Below, piece after piece: positions 26,342 through 34,963 of a stretch of DNA of 64,000 nucleotides; within the stretch, counting starts at the first letter, position 1; the number at the start of each line of letters is the position of its first letter. The notes below the pieces were generated by a model. That model did no database searches, was not told where the DNA came from, and saw only the letters and a list, made by a program, of their open reading frames with translations. Source of the stretch: Hyphomicrobiales bacterium (GTDB taxonomy: Bacteria > Pseudomonadota > Alphaproteobacteria > Rhizobiales > Rhizobiaceae); assembly GCA_017305935.1 (NCBI GenBank), contig JAFKJU010000015.1, positions 62,001 through 126,000 on the forward strand, in the 5' to 3' direction. A program made the translations under genes and the position numbers.

Positions 26342-27466
26342 TCACGCCGAAAAACGCTCCGGCCGGAAGCTGGCAAGCATTGGGTGACGGGCGCCGGTCG
26401 CGATCTCATAGGCAAGCAATTCGCCGACGATCAAGCCAAGCGTCGCGCCGCTGTGGCTGAAGGCCACGTAATAGCCCGGTATGGCGGACAGTTCGCCCAT
26501 GACCGGTTCGCCATCGCCGGGGATCGGCTTGCGGCCGGCGCCATAGGCGGCGACTTCGAGCTTCGGGTGCCCTTCCAGGATTTTCGAGGCTTCGGCCAGC
26601 AGGGCGTCCAGGGTTGATTGCCGGACATCATAGGACCCGTCGGCGTTGGTGGAAACCTCGTCCGCCGCCCAATCGGCATCGACGGAAAAACCCCCATCCG
26701 GCGCGGGGCGGACGGCGACGCGGGGCGTATTCAGCACCGCCTTCAGCGGGTGATGCAGCGGTTTGGTCATGATCAGCAGCGCCACCGGCGTGCCGTCGTC
26801 GATGCGCTGGCCGGCCTCCGCGACCATGGCCGGCACCGAGGGTCCGGTGGCGAGCAGCACGGCGTCGCCCGCGAAACGGTTTCCGGCGGCGGTGTGCGCT
26901 CCGACCGCGCGGCCGTTCTCGACGATCACCTTCGCCGCACCCTGATCGGTGACGAGCGTGCCGCCATTCGCCGAGAATTCCTTCAGCAGATGGGCGATCA
27001 GCGCCGGCAGGTCGACCCAGCCTTCGCCGGGATTGAAGATCGCGCCCTGCGGCGTGATCGTGGCGGCATCGACGCCGGGCGTGACGCCGGCGACATCGTC
27101 GGGCCGCAGATGCAGCGCATCGTAAGCCAGCGAGACTTCATGCGCATAAGCGGCGGCGATCTCGTTCTTCGCATCGTCCGCGTCCCAGGTCAGCCCGCCC
27201 TCGAAGGACAGCCAGTCGACCTTGCCGACGCGGTTGGCCAGCGTGCGGTAGCGATCGATGCCGGCCATGCGCAGCCGGTGATAGTCGTCGGAGCGCATGC
27301 GCGCCGAGTTCAGCCAGGAAAGCGAACGGCCGGACGCGCCGTTGCCGGCCGGGCCGTCATTGAGAAGCGTGACGGCGATGCCGCGCCGCTGGAGCTGCAC
27401 GGCGGTGGAGACGCCGAAGATGCCGGCGCCGATGACGACGACCTGGGAGATTTTCGTTGCGGACAT
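26342..27466 (-). CDS. FAD-dependent amine / D-amino-acid oxidoreductase (DAO family)
   Basis: The 374-residue flavoprotein has an N-terminal dinucleotide-binding fold (VVVIGAGIFGVSTAVQLQRRG), followed by GNGASGRSLSWLNSARMRSD, and a C-terminal FAD contact with YYVAFSHSGATLGLIVGELL. The family oxidises amines or D- or N-substituted amino acids. The ATG at 27466 gives a short leader before the FAD motif; the ATG at 27481 is an alternative, and neither has a strong ribosome binding site. The gene follows the fused transporter gene by 34 bases on the same strand. Together they point to import of an amino compound, oxidation to an aldehyde or keto form, and further oxidation by the neighbouring dehydrogenase. 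Confidence 0.9.
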   Translation of the reverse strand: MSATKISQVVVIGAGIFGVSTAVQLQRRGIAVTLLNDGPAGNGASGRSLSWLNSARMRSDDYHRLRMAGIDRYRTLANRVGKVDWLSFEGGLTWDADDAKNEIAAAYAHEVSLAYDALHLRPDDVAGVTPGVDAATITPQGAIFNPGEGWVDLPALIAHLLKEFSANGGTLVTDQGAAKVIVENGRAVGAHTAAGNRFAGDAVLLATGPSVPAMVAEAGQRIDDGTPVALLIMTKPLHHPLKAVLNTPRVAVRPAPDGGFSVDADWAADEVSTNADGSYDVRQSTLDALLAEASKILEGHPKLEVAAYGAGRKPIPGDGEPVMGELSAIPGYYVAFSHSGATLGLIVGELLAYEIATGARHPMLASFRPERFSA

Positions 27467-27500
27467 GGTTTGCACTTTCATTCGGGATTGCGAAGGATGA

Positions 27501-29012
27501 TCACAGCACTTCGGCGAGGAAGCGCTTGAGGCGCGGGCTTTGCGGCGCATCGAAAATCCGGTCGGGCGGACCGGCCTCGACGATGCGACCCTCGTCCATG
27601 AACACGACCTGATCGGCCACGCGCCGGGCAAAGCCCATTTCATGGGTGACGACCACCATGGTCATGCCTTGGCTGCCGAGATCGGCCATCAGGTTGAGCA
27701 CGCCCTTGACCAGTTCGGGATCGAGGGCGCTGGTCACCTCGTCGAAGAGGATGACTTCCGGCTCCATGGCGAGAGCGCGGGCAATGGCGACGCGCTGCTG
27801 CTGGCCGCCGGAGAGGCCGCCGGGGCGATGATGCTGGCGGCTCGCCAGCCCGACATCGGAGAGCCGCGCCTTGGCGATGCGCTCGGCCTCTTCCTTCGAC
27901 AGGCCCTTGACCCGGTTCGGCGACAGCATGACGTTTTCCAGCGCCGTGTGGTCCGGAAACAGGTTGAAGTGCTGGAACACCATGCCGACGCGGCGGCGCA
28001 GCTTTTCCGGCTTCATGGCGAGAATGCTCTCGCCGTCGATCAGGATATCGCCGTCCCTGGGCTCGACGAGGCGATTGAGGCAGCGCAGCAGCGTCGACTT
28101 GCCCGAGCCCGAGGGACCGATGATGCAGGTGACGCTGCCGGGCTTGACCGTGAGATCGACACCCTTCAGCACCTCCAGCTCGCCATAGGCCATGCCGAGA
28201 TTGCGCACGTCGAGGCTGCCGCCCTTGAAGACCGGGCCGGTCTCGGCGCGATCGACACCTTCCAGCTCGCTGACTTCCTCCAGCCCGCTGGTAATGGCGG
28301 ACGGTCGCTGCTTGCCGATGCGCAGACGGTTGTCGATATAATTGACCAGATGGGTGAGCGGCACGGTGATGACGAGATAGAAGATGCCGGCCAGCAGCAG
28401 CGGCGACAGGTTGCCGGTGACCACCGCCTGGTCCTGCCCCACGCGAAAGATCTCGCGCTCGGAGGCGAGCAGGCCGAGGAAATAGACGAGGCTCGAATCC
28501 TTGACATTGCCGATGAACTGGTTGACCAGCGCCGGCAGAACCCGGCGGATGCCCTGCGGCACGACGATGAGGCGCATGCCCTGCCCATAGCTCATCGACA
28601 GCGCCCGGCACGCCTCCATCTGGCCGCGATCGACGCTCTGGATGCCGGCGCGGAAAATCTCGCCGATATAGGCGCCGGCGATCAGGCTAAGCGCCAGGAT
28701 GCCGAGCGGATAGGGCGACGGGCCGAAGAGTTCGCGACCCAGGCGGGCGAACCCCTGCCCGATCAAGAGGATGGTGACGATGGCCGGCAGGCCGCGAAAG
28801 ATATCGGTATAGACGCGGGCGGGAATGCGCAGCCAGGGCGAGCGCGAAATGCCCATGATCGCCAGAAGCATGCCGATGACCACGCCGAGCACGGTGGATG
28901 CGGCGGCCAGGATCAGCGTATTCTTCAGGCCGACCATGATCATGGCCGGCAGCACCTCGGCCATCGCATCCCAGTCGAGGAAGCTGCGACGCAGGTTTTC
29001 AAGCCAGTTCAT
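27501..29012 (-). CDS. Polar amino-acid ABC transporter, permease fused to ATPase
   Basis: This 503-residue protein joins two usually separate subunits. Residues 1-230 are a HisM/GlnP-type permease with about five membrane segments and the coupling loop [20 protein letters not shown]. After a linker, residues 260-503 form the ATPase: [58 protein letters not shown]. Such fusions are known in rhizobia and presumably assemble as a homodimer. The ATG at 29012, with GAGGGAAA upstream, is preferred to a TTG one codon earlier. It is preceded by the binding-protein gene (93 bases away). Confidence 0.93.
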   Translation of the reverse strand: MNWLENLRRSFLDWDAMAEVLPAMIMVGLKNTLILAAASTVLGVVIGMLLAIMGISRSPWLRIPARVYTDIFRGLPAIVTILLIGQGFARLGRELFGPSPYPLGILALSLIAGAYIGEIFRAGIQSVDRGQMEACRALSMSYGQGMRLIVVPQGIRRVLPALVNQFIGNVKDSSLVYFLGLLASEREIFRVGQDQAVVTGNLSPLLLAGIFYLVITVPLTHLVNYIDNRLRIGKQRPSAITSGLEEVSELEGVDRAETGPVFKGGSLDVRNLGMAYGELEVLKGVDLTVKPGSVTCIIGPSGSGKSTLLRCLNRLVEPRDGDILIDGESILAMKPEKLRRRVGMVFQHFNLFPDHTALENVMLSPNRVKGLSKEEAERIAKARLSDVGLASRQHHRPGGLSGGQQQRVAIARALAMEPEVILFDEVTSALDPELVKGVLNLMADLGSQGMTMVVVTHEMGFARRVADQVVFMDEGRIVEAGPPDRIFDAPQSPRLKRFLAEVL

Positions 29013-29106
29013 CAAGAATTTCCCTCAAGGGCAGGCAGCCGACGCGGCAACGGTCTCACGTCGGCAACGGATGGCCCCGGCCCGTCAAGCGCCGGGGCCG
29101 CGCGGC

Positions 29107-29943
29107 TTACTTCTTGGGAAGATATTCGTCCGGCATCGGCGAGCCCGGGAACCACTTTTCATAAAGCGTCTTCCAGGTGCCGTCCTGCATGGCCTCGTGC
29201 AGCGCCTTGTTGAGAGCGGCCTTCAGCGCGTCGTTGCCCTTGCGGATGACGAAGCCGGCCGGCGCGTCGAAGCTCGGAATGTTGATCGCAACCTTCAGCG
29301 TCGGGTAACGGCCGGTATAATCCTTGGCCGCCTCGTAATCGAGGAAGTGCGCGTCGATCGAGCCGTTGTTGAGGGCCACGACGGCGGAATTGTTGTCAGG
29401 GAATTTCACGAGGTCGGTGCCGGTGAAATTCTTCTGGGCGTAGATTTCCTGCAGCGTGCCCTGCACGACGCCGAGACGCTTGCCCTTGAGACCGGCGGCA
29501 TCCTTGATCGCCGCATCCGGCGTCAGCACCGAAAGATAGCCGGCGAGATAACCGTCGGAGAAATCAACCGTCTTCTTGCGAGCCTCCGTGGTGCCGATGG
29601 CCGCCACCGCCACATCGAAGCGGCCATTGGCGACCGAGGGCATCAGCGCCGAGAATTCCTGGCCGGTGAAGATCACCTGGTCCTTCTTGAAGCCCATGCG
29701 CTCGGCGACGTTGAGAAACAGTTCGATGTCAAAGCCGGTGAAATTGCCGTCGGCGGTGGTGAAGGTGTAGGGCTTGGCATCGCCCATCGTGCCGACGCTG
29801 ATCGTCTTGGCGTCGATGAGGCCGAGCGGATTGTCGTCGGCCAGCGCGGGCGTCGCCGTGGCGCCGGTGACGGCGAGCGTCAGGGCAAGGGCGGCGGCGC
29901 GCACCCGGCCGAAAATCCCGTGGGTTGCAGATCCAGTGGTCAT
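29107..29943 (-). CDS. Amino-acid ABC transporter periplasmic binding protein
   Basis: This 278-residue family-3 binding protein is the first gene of the LacI-controlled operon. The ATG at 29943 gives a Sec signal peptide (hydrophobic core [12 protein letters not shown], cleavage after TPALA); longer forms lack one. The mature part has [35 protein letters not shown] and [14 protein letters not shown], typical for polar amino-acid or opine-like ligands. AGGAG precedes the start. The two operator-like sites at 30076-30109 lie about 130-165 bases upstream. Confidence 0.92.
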   Translation of the reverse strand: MTTGSATHGIFGRVRAAALALTLAVTGATATPALADDNPLGLIDAKTISVGTMGDAKPYTFTTADGNFTGFDIELFLNVAERMGFKKDQVIFTGQEFSALMPSVANGRFDVAVAAIGTTEARKKTVDFSDGYLAGYLSVLTPDAAIKDAAGLKGKRLGVVQGTLQEIYAQKNFTGTDLVKFPDNNSAVVALNNGSIDAHFLDYEAAKDYTGRYPTLKVAINIPSFDAPAGFVIRKGNDALKAALNKALHEAMQDGTWKTLYEKWFPGSPMPDEYLPKK

Positions 29944-30075
29944 CAGTCTCGTTCTCCTGCTCCGGTGGTTGTTTGCCGGACGGAAAGACGCAACGGGTCT
30001 CCCGGCGGACGCCAGGCATTCCGCCTGGGCGTCCGTCTGGCGTGCGCATGCCGTCCGGAGTCTCGTCTCCCTCAT

Positions 30076-30109
30076 GAGACCGGTTTCTTTCCTCAATGAG
30101 ACCGGTCTC
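30076..30109. promoter_or_regulatory. Two tandem LacI-family operators
   Basis: GAGACCGGTTTC (30076-30087) and the perfect palindrome GAGACCGGTCTC (30098-30109) are each embedded in a directly repeated ATGAGACCGGTYTCTTT and start exactly 22 bp apart, two helical turns. A symmetrical site with a central CG step is the hallmark of LacI-family operators. They lie between the divergent binding-protein and lacI-type genes, so repression of both is plausible. Confidence 0.8.
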
Positions 30110-30123
30110 TTTCAGATTTGACG

Positions 30124-30153
30124 ATTGTTATATTCGCATTGACCGCTCGTCAA
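30124..30153 (-). promoter_or_regulatory. Candidate promoter of the binding-protein operon
   Basis: On the minus strand TTGACG (30153-30148) is followed by TATAAC with 15-base or AACAAT with 18-base spacing. Transcription would begin near 30118 and cross the two operators immediately downstream, which fits repression by roadblock. The spacing is not ideal. Confidence 0.35.
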
Positions 30154-30176
30154 TATGTCTTGTACACCTTGGCGCC

Positions 30177-31292
30177 ATGGAACAGGATCATGGAAAGGCA
30201 GCCTCCGTGACCGTCGCCGACGTGGCGCGGGCCGCCGGCGTTTCGAAAGCAACCGCAGCGCGCGTGCTTGGCGGATACGGCACCGTCAGCGACCGGGTGC
30301 GCGCCGCAGTCCTCAGCGCCGCCAAGGCGCTCGACTACCGCCCGAACGAGCTGGCGCGCAGCATGACCACCGGCCGCTCCGGCACCATCGGCGTCGTGGT
30401 CGGCGATATCGAAAACCCGTTCTTCAGCTCGGCGGTGCGCGGCATCGCCGATGTCGCCCGCTTGGCCGGCTTCAACGTCATCCTCACCAATTCCGGCGAG
30501 GAGATCGCGGCGGAAAAGGCGGCGGTGAAGACGCTGGTCGCCAAGCGGGTGGACGGGCTGATCGTCTCGCCGGCCCGCGACAGCGACATCGAGCATCTGC
30601 GCGACATCGAACGCTCCGGCCGCCCGCTCGTCCTTCTCGACCGCGCCGTCGAGAGCCTCCGAGTCGATGCGGTGACCGCCGACGATTTCCAGGCGTGCGA
30701 GGCGGTGACGCGGCTGCTGATCGACGAGGGCCACCGCCGCATCGTCTATCTCACCGCCTGCGATACGCCCGGCCACCGCTTCGAGACGCTCGACGATCTG
30801 TATACCGGCTCGGTGCGCGCCCGCGTCGCCGGCTTCCTCAAGGCGGGAGCGGAGGCGGGCATCGAGGCCATGGGCGGCTTCGTGAAGCTCGGGGCCCTCG
30901 GCGCGGAGCGGACCCGCGCACAGGCGCGCGACCTCTTCGAGGCGGCCTTGCCACCGACGGCGATCATTGCCTCGGACAGCCTGATCGCGCTGGAAGTCTT
31001 TCGCCTCGCCCGTGAACTCGGCCTGCAATTGCCGCGGGATCTGTCGCTCGTCTGTTTCCACGACGCCGACTGGACCTCGGTGACCTCGCCGCCGGTCACC
31101 GTCATCCGCCAGCCGGTCTACCGCATCGGCGAGACCGCCGCCCGGCTGCTGATCGGGCGGCTGAAGGGCGAAGGCAACGCGCCCGCGCATGTGGTGCTCG
31201 ACACCACGCTGATTGCCCGCGGCTCTGTCGGTCCGGCACCCGCCGAAGGGCGATCCGGCGCCCGCGAGACCCGGTTACGCCATCCGGTGTGA
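30177..31292 (+). CDS. LacI-family transcriptional repressor
   Basis: The 371-residue regulator has a LacI helix-turn-helix (about 12-60: VTVADVARAAGVSKATAARV, then the hinge region YRPNELARSMTTGRSGTIGV) and a periplasmic-binding-protein-like effector domain. It differs from the usual sugar-responsive context because the adjacent operon imports and oxidises an amino compound, so the effector may be an amino-sugar derivative or opine. The ATG at 30177 is chosen because the helix-turn-helix follows closely; an extension to 30096 would run through an operator. Divergent from the operon it likely controls, with two operators between. Confidence 0.92.
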   Translation: MEQDHGKAASVTVADVARAAGVSKATAARVLGGYGTVSDRVRAAVLSAAKALDYRPNELARSMTTGRSGTIGVVVGDIENPFFSSAVRGIADVARLAGFNVILTNSGEEIAAEKAAVKTLVAKRVDGLIVSPARDSDIEHLRDIERSGRPLVLLDRAVESLRVDAVTADDFQACEAVTRLLIDEGHRRIVYLTACDTPGHRFETLDDLYTGSVRARVAGFLKAGAEAGIEAMGGFVKLGALGAERTRAQARDLFEAALPPTAIIASDSLIALEVFRLARELGLQLPRDLSLVCFHDADWTSVTSPPVTVIRQPVYRIGETAARLLIGRLKGEGNAPAHVVLDTTLIARGSVGPAPAEGRSGARETRLRHPV

Positions 31293-31380
31293 ATGCCGTG
31301 CCGCCTTCCCGGGCGTGGAACAAAGGCAGGCACCGGGTGTTTGACTCGCCGTGCATCATCCCATCCCACAGGAGGAATTC

Positions 31381-31878
31381 ATGGCCACTGAAAAAACGCT
31401 GAACGATCTGTTCCTGGACACGCTCAAGGACATCTATTACGCCGAGAAACAGATCCTGAAGGCCCTGCCGAAGATGGCCCGCGCCGCCCAGTCGGAAGAA
31501 GGCAAGGCCGGTTTCCTGAAACATCGCGACGAAACGCAAGGCCAGATCGAGCGTCTGGAGCAGGTTTTCGAAATCATCGGCAAGCCGGCGCGCGGCAAGA
31601 CTTGCGAAGCCATCCAGGGCATCATCGCCGAGGCCGAGGAAATCATGGACGACTTCAAGGGCACGCAGGCACTGGATGCCGGCCTGATCTCGTCCGCTCA
31701 GGCCGTCGAGCATTATGAAATCGCCCGCTACGGCACGCTGATCGCCTGGGCGAAACAGCTCGGCCTCAAGGATGCCGTGCCGCTGCTGCAGGCGACGCTG
31801 AAGGAAGAGGAAGCCACGGACAAGAAGCTCACCCAGCTTGCCGAAACCTCCGCCAACAGCAAGGCCAAGGCTGCCTGA
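31381..31878 (+). CDS. YciE/YciF-type ferritin-like stress protein (DUF892)
   Basis: The 165-residue all-helical protein belongs to the DUF892 family (YciE/YciF), four-helix-bundle ferritin-like proteins induced by stress in several bacteria. Recognisable parts are LNDLFLDTLKDIYYAEKQIL at the N terminus and AVEHYEIARYGTLIAWA, where Glu and His are candidate metal ligands. The role, perhaps metal binding or protection from oxidation, is not established. A strong AGGAGG precedes the ATG at 31381. Confidence 0.9.
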   Translation: MATEKTLNDLFLDTLKDIYYAEKQILKALPKMARAAQSEEGKAGFLKHRDETQGQIERLEQVFEIIGKPARGKTCEAIQGIIAEAEEIMDDFKGTQALDAGLISSAQAVEHYEIARYGTLIAWAKQLGLKDAVPLLQATLKEEEATDKKLTQLAETSANSKAKAA

Positions 31879-32006
31879 TCCCGTTTTCACCGGAATAGCC
31901 TGCGGCCGTCCCTGTTTCATGGGGCGGCCGCTGCCGTTTTGCGCGCTGGGCATGGAACCATCGCCACCCGAATGGATTAATACCTGATGTTGCAAAGGAG
32001 AATGAT

Positions 32007-32420
32007 ATGCATGTCCTGACAAAGACCTGGATGGCCGGCGCCCTGGCGACGCTGATGGCGGCGACCTCCGCAATCCCAGCCGGCGCCATGCCGCTCGTCG
32101 CGCCGCAGGTTCAGAAATCGACAGATGTCGAGACGGTGCAGTATCGCGACCGCCGCGGCTGGTATCATGGCCATCGCGGTTATCGTCACCATCGTCCCGG
32201 CTATCGTCGTCACTCCGACGGCTGGTGGTATCCGATGGCCGCTTTCGGCGCGGGGGCCATCATCGGCGGAGCTATCTCCGGCTCGCGTCCGGCACATGCC
32301 GGCCTCAGTTCACGCCATTACCAGTGGTGCGAGTCGCGCTATCGCACCTATCGCGCCTCGGACAATACCTACGTGCCGCGCGCCGGCGTTCGCGCCGAAT
32401 GCCGCTCGCCCTATTATTGA
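32007..32420 (+). CDS. BA14K-family secreted protein
   Basis: This 137-residue protein is exported (signal peptide MHVLTKTWMAGALATLMAAT, cleaved near AGA-MP). It has a His/Arg/Tyr-rich middle (GWYHGHRGYRHHRPGYRRH), a glycine/alanine hydrophobic segment (MAAFGAGAIIGGAISG) and the C-terminal BA14K signature HYQWCESRYRTYRASDNTY. The family, named after a Brucella 14-kDa immunoreactive protein, is confined largely to the Hyphomicrobiales and is thought to bind sugars. AAAGGAG precedes the start, and a strong terminator follows. Confidence 0.92.
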   Translation: MHVLTKTWMAGALATLMAATSAIPAGAMPLVAPQVQKSTDVETVQYRDRRGWYHGHRGYRHHRPGYRRHSDGWWYPMAAFGAGAIIGGAISGSRPAHAGLSSRHYQWCESRYRTYRASDNTYVPRAGVRAECRSPYY

Positions 32421-32442
32421 GCGGGCTTAGCCCGGCAGACGG

Positions 32443-32474
32443 AAAGCGCCGCATGGTTTCCATGCGGCGCTTTT
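32443..32474 (+). terminator. Terminator between BA14K and the coiled-coil gene
   Basis: A perfect 14-bp stem (32443-32456 against 32460-32473, AAAGCGCCGCATGG and complement) has a TTT loop and ends in TTTT (32471-32474), followed by CTTTG. It sits between convergent genes 23 and 6 bases from their stops, and on the minus strand also runs into TTT, so it may serve both. Confidence 0.8.
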
Positions 32475-32479
32475 CTTTG

Positions 32480-32884
32480 TCAGCGGGATTTCGCCAGGCG
32501 CGCGGTAACCAGCGGCAGGGCGGCGGTCGCCAACGTGCCGAAGGGAAGGCGCCGCAACAGACGACCGGCGACGAAACTGCTGGCCATGGCCCCGGCAAGC
32601 TTCGCCCAGGGGTAATCGCCGAGCTGGCGATGGGCGCCGCGGTCGACCCGGCGGGCGCTGTTCTTCGCCAGCATCGAGGCCTCCTCCTTGACCAGCGCCA
32701 CCTGCCGGCGCAGGGTTTCGATCTCGTCGCGCAAGCGGGCGAGGCTGCGCTGCTCGCGCATCTGGGCGAGATCGACGGGGCGCACCGCCAGGTCGCTCCC
32801 GTCGCTGGTTTCCGCCTCCATTTCCGCCAGATGTTCCTGAAGCTGCGCCTCTGTATCGAAACCGTGGGTCCGGATATTGGTCAT
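32480..32884 (-). CDS. Hypothetical coiled-coil protein with hydrophobic C terminus
   Basis: I do not recognise this 134-residue protein. The first 45 residues are acidic; residues 45-80 (REQRSLARLRDEIETLRRQV) form a likely coiled coil; the last 40 contain a glycine/alanine/leucine-rich hydrophobic stretch (LAGAMASSFVAGRLLRRLPF) which may associate with the membrane. The pattern recalls DUF883-type proteins but the match is loose. The ATG at 32884 has AGGAGG. It lies among YciE-like and BA14K genes, hinting at an envelope or stress role. Confidence 0.75.
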   Translation of the reverse strand: MTNIRTHGFDTEAQLQEHLAEMEAETSDGSDLAVRPVDLAQMREQRSLARLRDEIETLRRQVALVKEEASMLAKNSARRVDRGAHRQLGDYPWAKLAGAMASSFVAGRLLRRLPFGTLATAALPLVTARLAKSR

Positions 32885-32964
32885 CGTTTCGCCTCCTTGC
32901 GATCGTTCCGTCTTCGGTGAAAACAAAACGCGCAAATCGCCAAAGCGTTCGCCGGCAGCGGGAA

Positions 32965-34938
32965 TCACGCCTTCCGCCGCAACATCAGCATCAGGAAGGG
33001 CGCGCCGATCAGCGCCGAGACGAGGCCGGCGGGGATCTGGTAGGGATGGGCGAGCGCGCGCCCGGCCCAATCGGCCAGCACCATCAAGCCGCCACCGAAG
33101 GCCGCAGCCGCGATCATCTGCGGGCGGGCGCGGATAAAACCGGCCTCCCGCGCCAGATGCGGCGCCATCAGCCCGATGAAGCTGAGCGGCCCGACGCTCA
33201 ACGTCGCCGCAGCACTCAGGAGGCCGGCAAGGCCGAACAGCATCAGCCGCGCGACGGTCAGCGGCAGGCCGAGCGCCGTGGCGGCGGAAGCCCCGAGCGG
33301 CAGGATATCGAGCCAGCGGCGCGCCGAGACCGCGATGCCGATCAGCACCGCCGCGACGACGGCGACGGCGCCAGCCGTGGCGGCATCGACATTATAGGTG
33401 GAGCCGCTCATCCAGCGCATCAGGAAGATCGCCCGCGGATCGCCGGTCGCCGAGAGAATGCCGACCACCGCATCGACCATGGCGCCAAGCGCGATGCCGG
33501 CCAGCAGCACCCGCTCCGGCGCAAGGCCGCTGCGCAGGCCCATGAGAAAGATGATCGCCAGCACGCCGAGCGAACCGAGCGCGGCAAAGCCGAGCTGCGC
33601 CGAAAGCCCGGGCGTGGCGACCACGAAGACGGCGACGACGACGCCGAAGGTAGCCCCTGCGCTGATGCCGAGCACTTCCGGGCTCGCCATCTCGTTGCCG
33701 GTGAGGCGTTGCAGGATGGTGCCGGCCACCGCCAGCGCCGCCCCGGAAGCGAGCGCCGCAAACACCTTTGGCGCCCTGAGCGACAGGATGTCGTTCGCCG
33801 CGCGCGGATCGAGCCACGTCCAGCCGCCGTCCAGTCCGCGGCCAAGCAGCAGGCCGACCGCCAAAGCAAGGAGAAGGGCGAGCAGTACCGGCAGCGCCAG
33901 CCGGCGGTCGAGACCGCGTCGCCTGACCCGCTGGCGCGGCGCCTCGACACCACGATGGCGGATTTTCAGGCGCGGCAGGAGGAGAAGCAGCAGTGGCGAG
34001 CCGAAAATGGCGGTGACGGCGCCGGTCGGCAGGAAATCCGAGAAGGCGCCGGCGAAATATTGCACGGCCCCGTCCGCCAGCCACAGCAGCGCCGCGCCGA
34101 TCAGGCTCGACCACACCAGCAATTCGCGCGGACGATGGGCGCCGGCCAGCCGCGCCAGCGTCGGCGCGACGAGGCCGATGAAGCCGATGACGCCGACGGC
34201 GCTGGTGACGAAAGCGGCGAGCGCCACCGCCGCCGCCACGGCGACGAAACGCAATTGCGTCACGGAGACGCCGAGGGACGACGCCCCGCCCTCCCCGAGA
34301 TCGAGCAGCGACAGCGGCCGCATCAGCAGGCCCGAGACCACCGCCACCGCGCCGAGCTTCGGCAGTAGCGACAGCGGAATATCCCAGCTCTGCTGCGACA
34401 ACGAGCCCGCGCCCCAGATGAACAGGCTGACGAGGTAACGCTCGTTGAGCAGCAGCAGCACCGCCGAAAACGCCCCGCACCACAACCCGACCACCAGCCC
34501 CGACAGCACCAGCGAAAACGGCGAGAAGCCACGCCGCGCGCCGATGGCAAAGACGACGCCGGCCGCAAGCGCGCTGCCAGCGAGCGCCACCAGATCGCGC
34601 CCGAAGCCGAGCAGCGCCGGGAAGAACAGCGTCGCCACCGCCAGCGCCAGATTGGCTCCGGCCGAAATCCCGAGCGTCGTCGGCGAGGCCAGCGGATTGC
34701 GCAGCACCTGCTGGAACAGCGCCCCTGAAAGCGCCAGCGCCGCGCCGGCCAGCAGTGCCGTCGCCATGCGCGGCAGCGTCGCATAAAGCAGCACCATGCG
34801 GGCGATGTCATAGCCTTCGGCGGGCGCGGCCTGCAGCACCGGGCCGACTTGCAGCCAGGCGACCAGTGCGGCGATGACGGCGAGCGCCGCCGCGATGGCC
34901 GCCGGGCCGGCGTGATGGCCGAGACGGGCGGTCGTCAT
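32965..34938 (-). CDS. fhuB: Iron-siderophore ABC transporter, double-length FhuB-type permease
   Basis: The 657-residue protein contains two FecCD permease halves fused head to tail (about 1-330 and 345-657), each with about ten membrane segments. The paired glycine-rich motifs are RNPLASPTTLGISAGANLAL in the first half and NEMASPEVLGISAGATFGVV in the second. Such double permeases import hydroxamate-type siderophores (FhuB). The ATG at 34938 would overlap the stop of the upstream fhuD-like gene (ATGA) if that gene's frameshift is corrected, which supports this start. Confidence 0.93.
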   Translation of the reverse strand: MTTARLGHHAGPAAIAAALAVIAALVAWLQVGPVLQAAPAEGYDIARMVLLYATLPRMATALLAGAALALSGALFQQVLRNPLASPTTLGISAGANLALAVATLFFPALLGFGRDLVALAGSALAAGVVFAIGARRGFSPFSLVLSGLVVGLWCGAFSAVLLLLNERYLVSLFIWGAGSLSQQSWDIPLSLLPKLGAVAVVSGLLMRPLSLLDLGEGGASSLGVSVTQLRFVAVAAAVALAAFVTSAVGVIGFIGLVAPTLARLAGAHRPRELLVWSSLIGAALLWLADGAVQYFAGAFSDFLPTGAVTAIFGSPLLLLLLPRLKIRHRGVEAPRQRVRRRGLDRRLALPVLLALLLALAVGLLLGRGLDGGWTWLDPRAANDILSLRAPKVFAALASGAALAVAGTILQRLTGNEMASPEVLGISAGATFGVVVAVFVVATPGLSAQLGFAALGSLGVLAIIFLMGLRSGLAPERVLLAGIALGAMVDAVVGILSATGDPRAIFLMRWMSGSTYNVDAATAGAVAVVAAVLIGIAVSARRWLDILPLGASAATALGLPLTVARLMLFGLAGLLSAAATLSVGPLSFIGLMAPHLAREAGFIRARPQMIAAAAFGGGLMVLADWAGRALAHPYQIPAGLVSALIGAPFLMLMLRRKA

Positions 34939-34963
34939 GCGCTTTCCTCCAGCCGCGCAGTCA

